DNA of 64,000 nt, from NCBI GenBank assembly GCA_001792895.1, contig MARA01000044.1:248001-312000 (forward strand), read 5' to 3'. The translations under genes were made by a program, and so were the position numbers. A model generated the notes under the pieces. It had not been told where the DNA came from. It did not search any database and saw only the letters and a program-made list of their open reading frames with translations. Each line of letters begins with the position of its first letter. Position 1 is the first letter of the stretch. The stretch comes from Lentinus brumalis. Taxonomy: Eukaryota; Basidiomycota; Agaricomycetes; Polyporales; Polyporaceae. Below, piece by piece: positions 18,326-31,052 of the stretch.

Positions 18326-21300
18326 TCAGAGGCTGTACCCAGACGCAGCCAACGCCTGCACGAACGGCCCGGTAACGGCCGGATCCGTCGCAGCGACCCA
18401 CTGCTTGACCCGTGGCTCGCGCTTCGCAAGGCTCGCAAGCTCCTGTCCAACATACGACCGGAGGTCCTTGATGTGCGCGACGGGGTCCACGGGCGCCGCC
18501 TCTGCCGCCGCGAGCCGCGAGTACGCCGCCTGGTACCCAGCACTCTGCTCCTCGTAGTCGATCTGCGTCAGCCCCGCGTCCGGGTCGAGTTCGTCCTTCT
18601 TCGTCAGCTGCTGTTCTGTCTGGAAGAGCTTCGCAAGCGCTTGGAAGGTCGGTGGCCTGTTGCACAGAGACAGTAGAAGGTCAGAGTGATTGCAGTGGGA
18701 GGCAATGTATATAGTCAGTCACTCACCATGCTTGCGTCAGCGCTTGGTTCTGCAACATCAGCGAGCTCTGGGTGAGCAGCCGGGTGATGCCCACGATAAC
18801 GACCTTCCTCTCCTTTGGCGGGGACTTGGGCACCTGCGGGATGACGAAGTTCGCCAGCAGCTGCGACCAGAGCCTAGCGCAGTAGCACGATGTCAGTCAA
18901 CAACAGACCAGCCCCGAAGAGAAGGAACCGACGTACTGTGGCTGGATCGCCTCGATCTCGCCGACAATGTAGTCGGGCGTGAGCCCCTCCGAGTTGATGG
19001 CGAGGCAGAAGCCGAGGAAGTAGACAAAGTGGTAGACGTATTTATCCGTCTTGCTCGTCTGCATCCGCGTCAGCAGCGTCACGATCAGCCCGCGGAAGTA
19101 CTGCTTCAGCGCCGCACTGTGTGGTTCCCCGGTCAACACAGACATTCCAATATCGGGCACAGAACTGATGATACGTACGCAGGCACATATTGAACGACCG
19201 CCTGGAGGAGCTCGAAGCCCCAGCCGTCGTTGATCTTCGACGGGATCAGGCGCTGCTGGATGACACCCAGTACTTGCGTGATCTGGCCCGACTCGACGAT
19301 CGACTTGGCGTCGTGCGAGAGGAAGGCCCTGAGCAGCTTCACGAGACCGGGGACACTGCCCTTCTGCTGCCAAGCCGCCGGAGTGAGCAGGAACGGCAAG
19401 AGGCTGCGGTACTCCGCGGGCACCTCGCCCGTGTGCAGGTCGAGCATCTGCGCAAGGATCTGGAACACGTAGGGAACGTACTCTGGTATCCACAATTTAG
19501 CTCTACTTTGAAGATTGAAGGGAGGGAGGTAAAGGGCGGGACGTACGGTCGATGTCCTGCTGCAGGATGATTGTGAAGGGCCCGAAGAGCGCCTGCTCAA
19601 ACGTCGGGAGCGTGCTCGGATTCGCCTGCACGACGAATCGCATCAACGCAGAGATGCTCTCGAAGATGTACTGGTCGAAGTTCGGGTTGCTCGGGTTCTT
19701 CGAGATGACGCCGAGGATGGCGACGAGTCGCTGGAGTATCCGCTCGTACCCAGTGGCGAACGTCGACCGCGCGGTCACGATGACTCGCATCACGCCTGGA
19801 AAGGAGCATCTCGTCAGTCAACTCTCGAAGATGCGCACATTCATGTCACATACACTTCATGAGATAGTCATTCTCTGCGACCTTCTCCGGGGTGGGCGCC
19901 TTCTCGATCTTCGAGAGCAACGCATCCAGCAGCTGCGGCGCGACTTCGTGCACATCAGCCTGCGTGAACCTGTATTGCACGGTGAGTGACTAGGCCGACA
20001 ATTTCCAGCACATGCCACAGAGACTCACATGAGCTGGTTGCCCTGTCGGATAAACAGGATACGCTCAATGCTGATCGCAGCGTACGTATAGCACACATAG
20101 TTGTCCGACGACAGGTGCTGCACAAGCGTGGGGAGGACAGACAGCAGTTGCGGCTTCGTGAGCTGGTTGCGGAACGTATACAAGAACCGTATCGCGTCGA
20201 CCTGCAGGATGGGGTGGATACTCCCTGGGGGCGCCTGCAGATCGTGGAACACGTTATCCGAGAAGAACTGCACGACGTCGATGAGCGCGTTCGTCGACGT
20301 AACGCCGTGCTGCGTCGTGCTCCCACGCGTCGCGACCGCCGTTAGCAGGTAGATCGCCGTGTCCTTGGCACGCCAGTTTTCGGCCTTGTTCGCGTTGTAC
20401 TCGTTCAGACCCTGCCCGATCCAGGCGCCGGTGACCTCGGTTGCTTCCGCTTCAGAACCAGACGATACCAGCGCGCGAAGGACATCGGCAGCAGCTTGAC
20501 GACGGGTCACGGCGTCGTTGGACACGCCGATCCCGCCCATCGAGGGGAGCGCGAGATCAAGGCGGATGTACTCCAGCGGGTCATCTTCAAACTGCTCCAG
20601 TTCGTGTTCTATGGCAGAATGAGCCAGGAGCATGAGACTACGACCATGGGTGCTTACCCCGCAAAGAGACGTTCGGCACGACCACGCCTTGCACGAGCCC
20701 CGAGATCGTCTCTTTGGCGCCGAACAGTTCCTTGTAGTAACCCGTCCGAATAGCAGAGGCGATGAAGCGAAGCGATTGGGAGACGAGCTAAGACGTTCGC
20801 ATGAGAGCTCTGCCAGTGACAGGAGAGAGCGAAAAGCTTACGCCGTCATCCGCGACGCTCGGCCGCTTGCCGCCGCCAATTATGTCCCAGATGGCTCGCA
20901 CAAATGCCTCGACCGAGCCTACGCTCTGCAGTGTCTCGGGATAGAGCTTCACATAGAGCTGGTGATTGTGTGTTAAAGAAGTCTTATCAAAAACTAGTAT
21001 TTCTGTTACGCACCTCGACGATCTCGAGGAGTCCGGTTTTGATTTGGGAGGGAAGAGAGGGTGTCGTGTCGTCAGGCTGTCAAGCAACGTCTCAGAGATA
21101 CGACTCATAGAGCGCAATGGTAACTCACGTCGCTCCGCAATTGAGGAGGATCCCACAGGAGCAACTTCAGGAAGAGGCCATCCGGGGCACCGAAAAATTG
21201 TGTATGGGAGTCCTCGAAGTCTGGCGGAAGGTCTTGGCATGTGAGGTCGTAGAAGATGTCCACAAGGAAGACCATCGCTTGAGCGACTTGAGTCAAGTTG

Positions 21301-22420
21301 GCGGGTGGTGGGCTGGAGAAGAGAAGAGAGGCGGTGTGCATGAAGAGTTGGAGGAACGGTCGGGTAAAGCGAGAAAGAACGTAGTTGATCTCGGTGAAAA
21401 GGGCGTCGGAACGCGCTTCTGCGCGCCATGGTCGGAAGATGGAATGTGCAGTCTCCAACACACCCACGTTGACCTCAAAGTTCGACTCCGAGAGGGAGCC
21501 TACGAGTTTCTGCGGAAAAGGTCAGTACAAGGATATCGCGGACATCAAGGAAGGAGAGGGGAGTTCCGTATGCTTGTGATACCGTCCCAACAACCATCTG
21601 AGGGATCTGCGCGACCGAGCATACTACATGCACTCTACGACAAGTGCCATACAAGACACGCCGCGCTTTCGCTTCGGCCGTTTGACGGACTGATAGACAT
21701 TTCGAATAGGCCCCTCGAAAGTTGTGTACGGATCGTGGGTGCAATTCGAGACGAAGGGTAGGCCAAACGATTGATCCTTGTGGCCCGAACAGAGACAGTG
21801 GCCCTACTTGCCCTGGACGGCCGTCTTTGTCCATGGCGACACAGAAGACATTCCTTCCACCGCACAGACCCAGTGATTCAAAAAGCGGCATGAGGGAAAA
21901 AGGACGGGACAGGAAATAACAATCCGACTGTATGCCACACGAGACCAGGGTGCATGTGCAATCGGGAACCGAGATTGAGCCACTCACCTCGACCAAGTCC
22001 GGCCACCGCTCAGGGAAGTCGACCTTCGCGACCAAGGAAATCGACTCCGCAACCTGCGCCCGTACCGCCTTGTCGGAGGCATTTGAGAGGGTGATCATGG
22101 CAGGGACAAGGGCGTCGCGCAAGGCGGCCCTGTCCGCCTGCGGGATTGGTGGCTCATCCTACAAAGACGCGTCGTTGTCAGATCACGCAAGATCAGAGAC
22201 GGGGCAGTAGACTCACATCTTCCCAGCGCGACTTGATGATGTTTTTGAGGTACACACTGGCGGCGAGACGCACCGCGCGATCTTGGGAGGACTGGAGGAC
22301 GAGGGTGAGGAGATGGGTGAGGAAGCCGGGCTGGAGACTGAGGCTTTGCAGGTTCTGCTCTGCCTGCTTGCGAGTCGCGGGGTTGAGGGAGGCAAGGAGG
22401 AGAGAGGGGAGCTCGGCCAT
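18326..22420 (-). CDS. CSE1: Exportin-2 / CSE1 (importin-alpha re-exporter)
   Basis: Thirteen exons on the minus strand, all in phase: 22420-22217, 22158-21988, 21509-21129, 21076-21014, 20958-20842, 20787-20658, 20608-20029, 19969-19854, 19795-19547, 19482-19179, 19116-18937, 18873-18727, 18656-18326 (990 residues, near the usual 960-980). CSE1 is a karyopherin-beta of HEAT repeats that returns importin-alpha to the cytoplasm with Ran-GTP. Diagnostic stretches are the importin-beta N-terminal domain (NPATRKQAEQNLQ, SVYLKNIIKSRWED), FPERWPDLVE, TAHSIFRPWR, LREHELEQFEDDPLEYIR and FGPFTIILQQDID. The start at 22420 gives the standard N-terminus; the longer upstream frame is not expected. Intron 2 is about 478 bp while most others are under 90 bp. 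The gene looks intact and is presumably essential. Confidence 0.95.
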
Positions 22421-23296
22421 GGCGAGAGAGAGATGGACGCGGACTGCAGCCACAGACAGACGGACGCGTTTGGCAGCGCGTGCATGACGCGTGCTTTTTC
22501 CCACCACGTGCACATCAACCCCCGCCTATCTGAAACGCCCGACACGGCGGCAATTCCCTGTTCAAGTTTGACCCCGTCCAAGGCTTTACGTCTGTGTCCT
22601 CGAAGCAACACGCTCATCGTCCCTGCAGAATACGTACAGATATGTCTGCAGCAACAGCAACAGCGAGCACCTGCAGCACGCCTCAGCAGCCAGCCGAGGC
22701 GGGCGGAGGGCGGCGGACATCTGGGCGCCCTGCACCCGTCACACCGACTGCGTTTCACAGAAGAGCCGCGCTTGCGACCGCTTCCCGTAAGCGCAGTAGT
22801 CTTACCCCACCCAAAGGCCGTCTCCTCGGCACCAACCTGGTGCACGGCGAGCCTCAGCTTGTCGTACGTGACTGCATCCTCCTCAGTCCGCTCGCTGACC
22901 GCAAATACATAGAACGCAGACCCCGGCGGGGAACTCTGAACCGCAGTCTGTTACGAGACACCTGCACGCAGGCCGCCGCTCTGCCCGCATGCGGCCGCGG
23001 AAGAAGACGTAAGGCAATATAGCGGCCGCATTCTTTGATGCAATCCTAGCCGAGGCCGAGGCGCAGACTCACCCCGTCGCGATTCGCGAACTCTAACGGA
23101 GGGCGTCACAACCTCGCCGTCGTGCTATATAATGCCGTACTCCTGCAAATCCGCCGCTCGCTTTCTACCCTCGGTCCATTAAGCCTCGTATCGTCCTCCC
23201 GGCCTCGCGCCCCCGTCGCTCTTTTCCCCCAGTCACTCTTTGCTTTCGGGCTCTCCGAACCAATCCCTTGCGGCCGCCTTCACTCAGTAGTCCACC
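22421..23296. promoter_or_regulatory. Divergent promoter region, CSE1 and hydrophobin
   Basis: 876 bp separate the CSE1 start (-) from the hydrophobin start (+). A TATATAA box lies at 23126-23132, about 165 bp before the hydrophobin ATG, followed by a pyrimidine-rich stretch at about 23150-23260; both are common just upstream of highly expressed fungal genes. Open frames inside (for example 22594-23022) lack any domain and are not called. Confidence 0.6.
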
Positions 23297-23963
23297 ATGA
23301 AGTTCACTTACGCCGTCGCTGCTCTTGTCGCTGCTGCCGCCTCCGTCCAGGCCACCGAGACCAACGCCCACCGCATGGCTCGCGGCCTCAGCCCCCTCCC
23401 TCCCCGTCACATCCGCGCCCTCCCTTCCCGTACCGACAGTAAGTGTGCTGGTCACCATCTTCCATGCCCCGCGTAACCCGCGCTCTCTGCTCCGCTGCGC
23501 ACAAATTTCATTCCACCGTAATTCCATTCCATCTCACGCTCATTTCCGTGTCTTCTCGCAGACGCCAAGCGGACCACCCCGTCTGGCACCCCTTCCGAGG
23601 ACAACGGCAGCTGCACCACCGGCCCCGTCCACTGCTGCAACTCCGTCGAGAAGGCCAACAGCAGTGTCGTCAGCCTCATCCTCGGCCTGCTCGACATCGT
23701 CCTGGACCCCGATGTCCTCGTCGGCGTCCAGTGCTCACCCATCAGTGCCGTCGGTGTTGGGGGCGGTTCTTGGTTCGTCGTTCATATCTGCGTATAACGA
23801 GAGCTATACTTACTTGTCCGATTCCACTAGCTCCGCTCACACTGTCTGCTGTGAGAACAACAGCCAGGGCGGCCTCATCTCTATCGGCTGCATCCCGAGT
23901 AAGCCCGTCTCCGTTCGCCCGGAAGCGACAGCACTGACACTGAACTCCACAGTCTTCCTCTGA
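23297..23963 (+). CDS. Class I hydrophobin
   Basis: Four exons in phase: 23297-23438, 23562-23772, 23831-23898, 23953-23963 (143 residues). It starts with a signal peptide (MKFTYAVAALVAAAASVQA). All eight cysteines appear in the hydrophobin order: C, then CC (CTTGPVHCC), C (VQCSPISAVG), C (GGSCSAHT), CC (VCCENN), C (IGCIP). The long spacing between CC and the third position, and the GGLISIGC ending, fit class I. Such proteins are secreted and self-assemble into amphipathic layers on hyphae and fruiting bodies. The last exon carries only 11 bases. Cysteine 4 is created across the exon 2/3 junction (TG|C), which supports the splice choice. Confidence 0.95.
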
Positions 23964-25061
23964 TCGTCCCCTGCACCGGAGAAAACATAGACACTTGTCG
24001 TACGACTCCCAGTCCGGGAAGGCCCCGCGATAGCTTTACATACGTTTAATATTCTTCGGACTCTCGTCTCGCTCGGAATGTATGGGCTTTCGCTTCCCTC
24101 CTGCTCCCTCTTGCCCTCGGTTCCTCCGGGCGTTGGTGTCTGTGACTCGAATGGGATTCTAGACGCACTATACCCGAATATCTGTGGACTTGGCTGTGTA
24201 TATCCTCTACCTTGTATGTGCTGGGAGGCCCGTGACTCGTCAGCGAGCTCCTTCGCCGTATGGCTCATTGCTCCAGGATACACAAGCCTTCGTCAATTCC
24301 AATACCGTGCGCTCTCGAGCCTAGTCTTGCGCCTGGCTCTCTACGAAGACCTCGATGTTTGTGTCATGCAGGTTGTGTCAGCCACTTTACGGCTGCATGT
24401 CCCCGTTCCGTGATAGCTTGACGTCCAGCGCTCAAACTCTTCTTTCCCATTTGCCACCAGGATGGTTCCTCCTGAATCCAGCTGTAGTGGTGATCACACG
24501 TCTGCGTATCAAGACATCCTATGCCGTTACTAGTGCGTGCAGCGGCTACTATTTACTGGGGATGGAAGTTACCAAACGCAGTGCAGATCCTCCAGCGGCG
24601 GTTCGCGATTCTATATACTTACTTACACTCAGACACCCACGCTCTCTTCGCGCAGCGCCGGGGGAGTTCGTGTTCAGCGGACCGTGGCATGTAATGTAGC
24701 CCGCTACGCACCAGCCTACAGCTTCAATCGTCCTCTTCGCTCGGAGTCCCACTGGCAGCCGCCCATAGTACTGATTCTCAGCGGACCAAATAGACTCGTG
24801 CGACAACTTCTCGTCGATGCGCAGCAGAGTGAGCCCTGACAGAGCTGACGCGCTGACGCTTAGGCTTCTGATGTTCCAGGGACCAGGACACGGGTATAAA
24901 GGCCGTTTTTCAACGTTTCGACACTGACCCTCTGGGAACGATCTGCAAGGCGGTTCGGTGCTGGCTCAATTGATCCCTGGGGGCGCGACCGGCGGCACCG
25001 GGTGCGCTCCTCGGACTGGGAAGTTTGCTCGTCGATATTTTGCTGCCTTCCAGGCATGGCG
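23964..25061. other. Intergenic, hydrophobin 3' side to LINE-B
   Basis: About 1.1 kb with no recognisable gene, downstream of the hydrophobin and ending at the target-site duplication of LINE-B. Confidence 0.5.
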
Positions 25062-25079
25062 CCGGCCGCTCAAAATCTT
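25062..25079. repeat. Target-site duplication of LINE-B, 3' side
   Basis: ccggccgctcaaaatctt here is identical to 37535-37552, on the far side of the element. The last two T could belong to the poly(T) run, leaving at least 16 unambiguous bases. Together they fix the insertion limits. Confidence 0.93.
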
Positions 25080-25238
25080 TTTTTTTTTTTTTTTTTTGGT
25101 GGAGCGTATAAGTCCTTAGCTGCAGTAATCCCCATTAGGGCTTGTCGTGCAGCACGGGCCGATGAATATCGACCAGACTCGCTAGTCTACTCATCCTGGG
25201 CCAGGGACCCGGGACGTGTCGACATAAGTTAGTAGTGA

Positions 25239-25273
25239 CCACCACGAGGAAATGCATTTACGCACAGTGTGTG
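25239..25273 (-). promoter_or_regulatory. Conserved 3' UTR block of LINE-B
   Basis: The 35-bp counterpart of LINE-A 12279-12313, one mismatch, same orientation relative to the element. A possible reverse-transcriptase recognition segment by analogy with other LINEs. Confidence 0.75.
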
Positions 25274-25326
25274 GGGCTCGAAGCGTAGGAGGTGGAAGGG
25301 CGCAGCGCACAGGCCGCTGCGCCCTT

Positions 25327-28300
25327 TCACCTCCTACGTTTAATACCCACTAAAACCCCGTAATTCGTTACCCAGTTTGTCGGTAGGTTAGAACCATTTT
25401 CTAAAATCGGTGTCCATATTCCAGCGACCTTATGCGCCTTGAGCGCCCTCTTTCCACTCGCGATAGCTACCGTGCGTCTGTCCAGATCTAGTCTCGTATC
25501 CATAGTTGAGAAGAAACGGTTTATGACTTCCGGTTCTGTGAACTCCTTCCCTTCTCTCTGTATAACCCGTTCGCAGCGCATTTTCCAGATTAAGTGCAGA
25601 GCCTCCGTCCAAAGGATACACCATAGATTTTCTAGCGCAGGTTTCCGTGCTCCCTCTCTGTCCTTGAAAGCCACGCAGGCCGCGCCAAACGCCGTACCCC
25701 AGCACGGCTCATGCCAGGCCGCACCCGTATGCGCCCAGGTCTCCCTAAGCATACTCCAGATAACTCCTTGGCCCTTTGCCTCGCATTCGAAAATTATGTG
25801 AGTCATAGATTCAATTTCTCCGCATATTGCGCAGAGGGCTCTTGCTTGCAGGTCCGCCGACATCTTCGGCCGAAGCCAGTGCCGCCCGATCATGTACCCG
25901 TCATGAACGGCCATCCACATGAATTGCGAGGCAGGCCTCGACACATGTCGCGTTCGCAGGGAGAGCCAGATCGTCTCTTCGCGCACTTGTATGTTGAAGA
26001 CCTCACTGAGACCACTGGAGATCCGGTCTAAATTCGCTGTCGCGCTGGGTCTGGGCTCGGTAAGGGAGTCTTTCCGCCTCCGTATGGCATGATAGGCCAG
26101 CTTCTGAGAGATTGACTGCAACTTTGCCCCTGAGATCCGGAAAGCCGGCGGGATTTCAAGGTCTAGCGAATCACACTCGGGCTTTTCCGCCCCTAGTCCT
26201 GCGAGCTTGTCGGCCGCCTCATTCCTGGTATGTCCATTATGCCCTTTGATCCAGCAGAAAAGGGTATGGGCGTTCCTCATTCGGAGCTTCGCCACCGTCG
26301 CCCGGATTAATGTCGCATTCCTTTGCAGAAGGTAGCCTGTGTCCTCGTGTCTCGTTTTCCATGTCGTGAGGGAGTTCATCGTAGACTGTGAGTCCGTTTC
26401 TTGTATCATCCGGGTGCGCATCTCAGCGGAGGAGGTAGCCAGCAGAGTTGCTGCTATCTCACCCGTCTGATTTGTCTGGTCGAGGGAAGCGGGAAGCCTG
26501 AGGCTACAGTTAAGTCGATGATCCTCTTCGACGAAGACGCCGGCACCTGCTTGCGCGTCAGCCTCTCCGTTTCGATAGCACGAGCCATCTGTCGCAACAG
26601 TGACCACTGTGCCGTTCTCCGCTAGCGTCGCGCTGATGACGTCCTCCACCAAGGGGGCGCCATCCGTGAAGATGCGGAAAGCATGCCCCAGGTTTCCTTG
26701 AGTCGTAAGTGTCCTATCAAAGGGGACTAAACTTTCAGCCGTTGCCGAAGCTCTCAGCACGTCCATGTCATGTTTCTCGTGATCCTCCGGCTGTCCTACC
26801 CGTGGGTCCCATTTCCCGGGAGGGTGTCCAGCATGGCTTTCGCTCTCAGACAGCATGCGTGCGGGTTGAGGCACCCCGTCTCCGCCCTGAGTCGTACGCA
26901 TGCAGAGCATCGACACGATGCTCTTGGTTGATGACTATTGTGTAAGAGGGTCCTTGTGAGATCCACGAAATCGCTGACTTTCATCGCCTTATGTGCCAGT
27001 TGAATGCACGCGATAAGCTTCGATGGGTAAGTCAGCCGTCCGAGCTTGACGCGGTCGGCATGCGCGTGGTCCCACATGGGCATCGCGAGCAGTATCTCTC
27101 TGGCGAAAGCTAGGCCTTCCATACGCACGCCATATTTCTTGGACACCTTCATTATTGATTTCAGGTCATTCGGCAGGGATGCCAGCTTGGGTTTCCATCG
27201 CTGGAGGAAAGGGTTGAAGCGTAGTGCATACTGTCTTGGACGCACGTCTTTGGGGGTGTGAGTTGCGAAGAGGTCGTCGGCAACGAAAGCCCATAGCGGC
27301 CGGTCTTTGCTTTGGTCGAGGTACGTCTTGACCCACATAACGTCTATAGCTTCATTCCGGGTTTCCAGGTCCAGTAGCCCGAGCCCGCCTTTCTCCACGG
27401 GCAGGTAGAGGTGCTTCCTTCCCACTGGTGTGTTGTGTCGGTCATCCCACAAGTACCCCCGGATGATCTGGTTGAGTCTCTTGAGGATGACGTCCGGCAT
27501 GCGCTGGACCGTGGTCAAGAACTGTGTCATACCACCAATAATCATCTGCACCACGTGCCTCTTTCCTTGGACGGTCGCGTGGCCCTGCTTCCAGCGTGCG
27601 ATGACCTCCAGGAGCGGCTTTCTCATCGCGACTATCTTCGAAAGAACCAGGGTCCAAACCGCAATCTGATCAACGTTGTTTCCGAAGAAGGCCCCGAGGA
27701 TTCGGACAGCTTCACCGTCCTGGGCAACATGAACACCTCGCGGGTAGTTTTCCCATCCACCCGTTGTCCGGTATGTCTCTGCCATTTCCTGTCGGAAAGC
27801 TGGCGTGCCGATCGGTATTATCTCTGTCTTACCGAGGTTGAAGCGCGCCTTCGCAGCTGAGCACCAGGTGTCGAGGATCGTCTGGAGGACGTTGAAGTCG
27901 TCCCGGCGCGAGAGGTACACTGTAGTATCGTCTGCGAATAGTACGGCCTTCAGGACTTCAGAGCATCGCGGGATGTTGAAGCCTCTAAGATCTGACTTCC
28001 TGATCATTGCAGAAAGCGGTTCAATTGCCAGGTCGAAGAGTAGGCAGGATAGTGGGTCCCCTTGTCGGACCCACGATATATCCTGTACGCCTTGCTAAGG
28101 ACCCCATTAATCATTATTGACGTTTCTGCCGTCGCGTACAGGGACCGGATCAGCGCGACGAAAGGCTCAGGTATTCCGAAGGCTCTCAGCACTCTCCATA
28201 GGTAGTCATGGGCGATTTTGTCGTAGGCCTTTTCCTGGTCGAGGGCAACGATGGCGCCATCCTCAGCCTTGGTCTCCGCCCAATGCATCATCATCCTGGC

Positions 28301-30600
28301 AAGCTGCGTATGATTGTGGATTCTCCTTCCTGGCACGAAGCCAGCCTGCGCTTTGTGTATGAGGTTTGGCGCGACGTCCGCGAGGCGAACCGCTAACAAC
28401 TTGGTGAGTAGTTTGTAGTCAGTGTTGAGGAGGGTAATGGGTCTGTAGTTAACGATCTTCGTACGCTCTCCTTTCTCCTTGTAGATTGGAGCAATCCAAC
28501 CCTTCGCGAAAGAGGTCTGCGGGTCCACCCCGTGCAGTCGAACGTCCTCCAAGGCTGCCGTTAGGAGCTTCACGATGTCGAAAGCCTCACGTTGTGGGAA
28601 ACGACTATCATCCACATACCGTGCGTGAAGCGTCTTCCAGAGCTCGAATGGGGTCCCATCGAGGCCGGGGGAGGAGCCGTTCTTTGAGAAGCGCAGGGAT
28701 AGTAGGACTTCCTCGTACGTTATTTCCCCGCCCAGAGCAGCCGCTTCCGTTGCGGTCACCTTGACGTCCAGGCTATCCAGGGCCGCCCTTATGTCGACTT
28801 CTCTCTCGTCTACTGGCTTGATATGCTGGTCGTCCCTTTGGACATTCATATGATGTGTACGTGCCATTTCCGCCATTCGTACAGAGTCAGTTTCGTATAA
28901 CTTCTCGCCTCTGACACCTACTCGACCCTCTTTCTCGAAAGCATTGATAACATCTCTAGGTGCGCATTCGCGGTGGAGCTTAGACCAGTATTTGGTGGGT
29001 CGCTCCCCGTATATGCGGTGCATCGCTCGCGAGTACTGTTGCTGCTGCTTGAAACGCCGCAGTTTCAGCTCGCGTATCTGCTTAGTGAGTGCCTCCGCTT
29101 CCGCAACCTTCTCCTGTTCTGGGAGGTTCTTGTCCGCCTTCACCCTTCTCAGGACCTTCTCGCGTTCTCTCACCTCCGCGAGCAGCTTTGGCACGACCTG
29201 TCTCTCGCGCTCTCTAGCCATTTTCATCGCCGCAGCTTTGAAACGCTGTAGTATTCTTTGCGGGTTTGCCACGTCTGTCCGGCCCCGGCGGCTCCCAGGG
29301 TTGTAAGTTCATGAATTGCCTCCATACCTCTCCGTCTAATGTCCTTAGTGAGTTTCTTATCCTTGATGAGGCCAAGGGGGAAGATCGGGCGACCATTGCC
29401 CATGACTGGTGCGTTCTCGGGTGTCAATTGGACCGAGACCAGGCTGTGGTCGGTTCGGACGCCTGCCTCGCAAATGGTCCATTCTCTGGCGTTGTCGAAA
29501 ACCTTGGGAGTCACGTATATGCGGTCGAGCCTCGAGAAGGTCGCGCCATGCCCCGTGCCTCGATGGAAAGTGTATTCCCTCGTGGTTGGGTAGGTCATCC
29601 TCCAGCCGTCTGCGAGCATTAATCCTAGATTTGATTTGAGCTCGTCGAGTGCGTGGATTGAGCCGTCAGGTCCTTCTGATATTGGGAGTCTGTCCAGCGT
29701 GTCCTCCACGTTGTTGAAGTCTCCAGCCATGAGCTGTGGCTTGGGGCACTGCGGGTGCGTTTCATAGTAGCTTCGCACCTCCTCGAAGAAGTGACGCCGC
29801 TCGGCCATGCCGCAGGAGGTGGGCGCGTAGATGCATAGCAGCATCTTGCTGTCGCCGCCCTGGCATTGAATCGTGACCTGGATGGCCCGACCTGGAACCA
29901 CCACGACTGCTTTCGCCTCAGATGTATTCATGTATCTAGCATTTATTACTATTGCCACTCCTTCTCGTTGCGTCGGGGCACTAGGACACTCAGAGAAGAA
30001 GATACGTATCCGTTTCGCAAACATCTTATGGATTGCCGCCGTGCGTTCCTGCGTGAGATGGGTCTCCTGCAGGAGCAGGATCCCTATGCGGTGTTCAGAC
30101 ATTAGTCGATATAATCTGCCCCACTTGTTGTTTGCGTGATCACGTATGAGGTTGCCAAAGCCATTGATGTTCAAGGAGGCTACTTTGAGAGCCGTCTTTC
30201 GCTCGTCTCTCTGTTTTGACTTGCGCGAGATGGGAGCGTTGTTGCGGTCTAGTGGCGTCGAGCGGGGTCCGGGGTTGGCTATCCCGTGGGTTTCATGTGC
30301 ACCGTCGGCGCGCGCCGGCTGCGTGTTGCGCTCGATTTCTCTATTGTCGGATGTGTATCTAGGGAAGAGCATGCCACCGTTCTCTCCCCGGTGGTCGTCG
30401 GCACTCAGGCGGGCATGGTCGCCATGAGAGCCTCTCACCGGGTCGAAGTCGTTATGCCTGGGACCGTTTGTGTTGACCGTGTTGTCTATAAGACTTGAGT
30501 TTGAATGGTTCGCAGTTGCGTTATGTCGGCCGGGATACAACCTTAGCCCGGCCCGAGACAGATATGGCCCTCTGTTCGGGGCGACGAAACGCGAGAGCAC
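25327..30600 (-). pseudogene. LINE-B ORF2, split by three frameshifts
   Basis: Same domain order as LINE-A ORF2, carried in four overlapping frames: 30600-29224 (APE endonuclease: LNINGFG, LLQETHL, YAPTS, GDFNNVED, SRLDRIYV), 29272-28004 (linker and first half of the reverse transcriptase including VALDQEKAYDKI), 28007-26796 (AVLFADDTTVY and thumb), 26916-25327 (RNase H: ATDGS, NQTGEI, ETDSQ, KGHNGHTRNEAADKLA, and the C-terminal Cys/His cluster). Breaks lie near 29265-29290, 28070-28072 (a run of C) and 26811-26817 (ATTTCCCGGG). Each is explained by about one missing base, and the LINE-A protein aligns on both sides without loss. Otherwise all catalytic residues are kept, so the copy is either newly dead or has sequencing errors. 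Confidence 0.9.
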
Positions 30601-31052
30601 TCAGCTGCGGAAAGCCTCGTGTCAAACGCTTGCTCGCACTAGCACGAGCGCGACTCGTCACGCCTTAATAGGCTGCCGCTTGTTATTCTAGCAGAGCTTC
30701 CTGTTCAAAGCAGTAAATTACGCTCCGCTAGGGCTTGCGTTTCAGCGACGACACCGCGGATCGCCACGCACCGTGCAGTACCAAACCCCGGGTAGCCATC
30801 CCGGGCGCACTCCATCGTCTCCCTTTCGGTCGACACCCGTTCGCCTATCCGTCCATCGAGCCACCCACTCCCAAGGACCTTAACTCACATCCACGACGTA
30901 CATACCTAGTTCCGAGGTGCGTATCAGCATCGGCATCTACATACCAGAGTCACGAGGGTCCCTCTCCGGGCTTGATCAGACAGAAGGACCGAGTGGTGAG
31001 CTTGATATTAGATGGTCTAAGATATCGGACAAGTTCGCCAGTAACAGCGAGC

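Noticed and set aside
21475..22122. 215-codon minus-strand ORF extending CSE1 exon 2 through the intron
   Set aside because: The read-through part has no CSE1 similarity, while splicing at 21987/21510 joins WPDLVE to KLVGSLSESNFEVN as expected.
22594..23022. 142-codon plus-strand ORF between CSE1 and the hydrophobin
   Set aside because: Low-complexity Ala/Thr/Arg composition, no domain or supporting splice structure; it lies in the promoter region.
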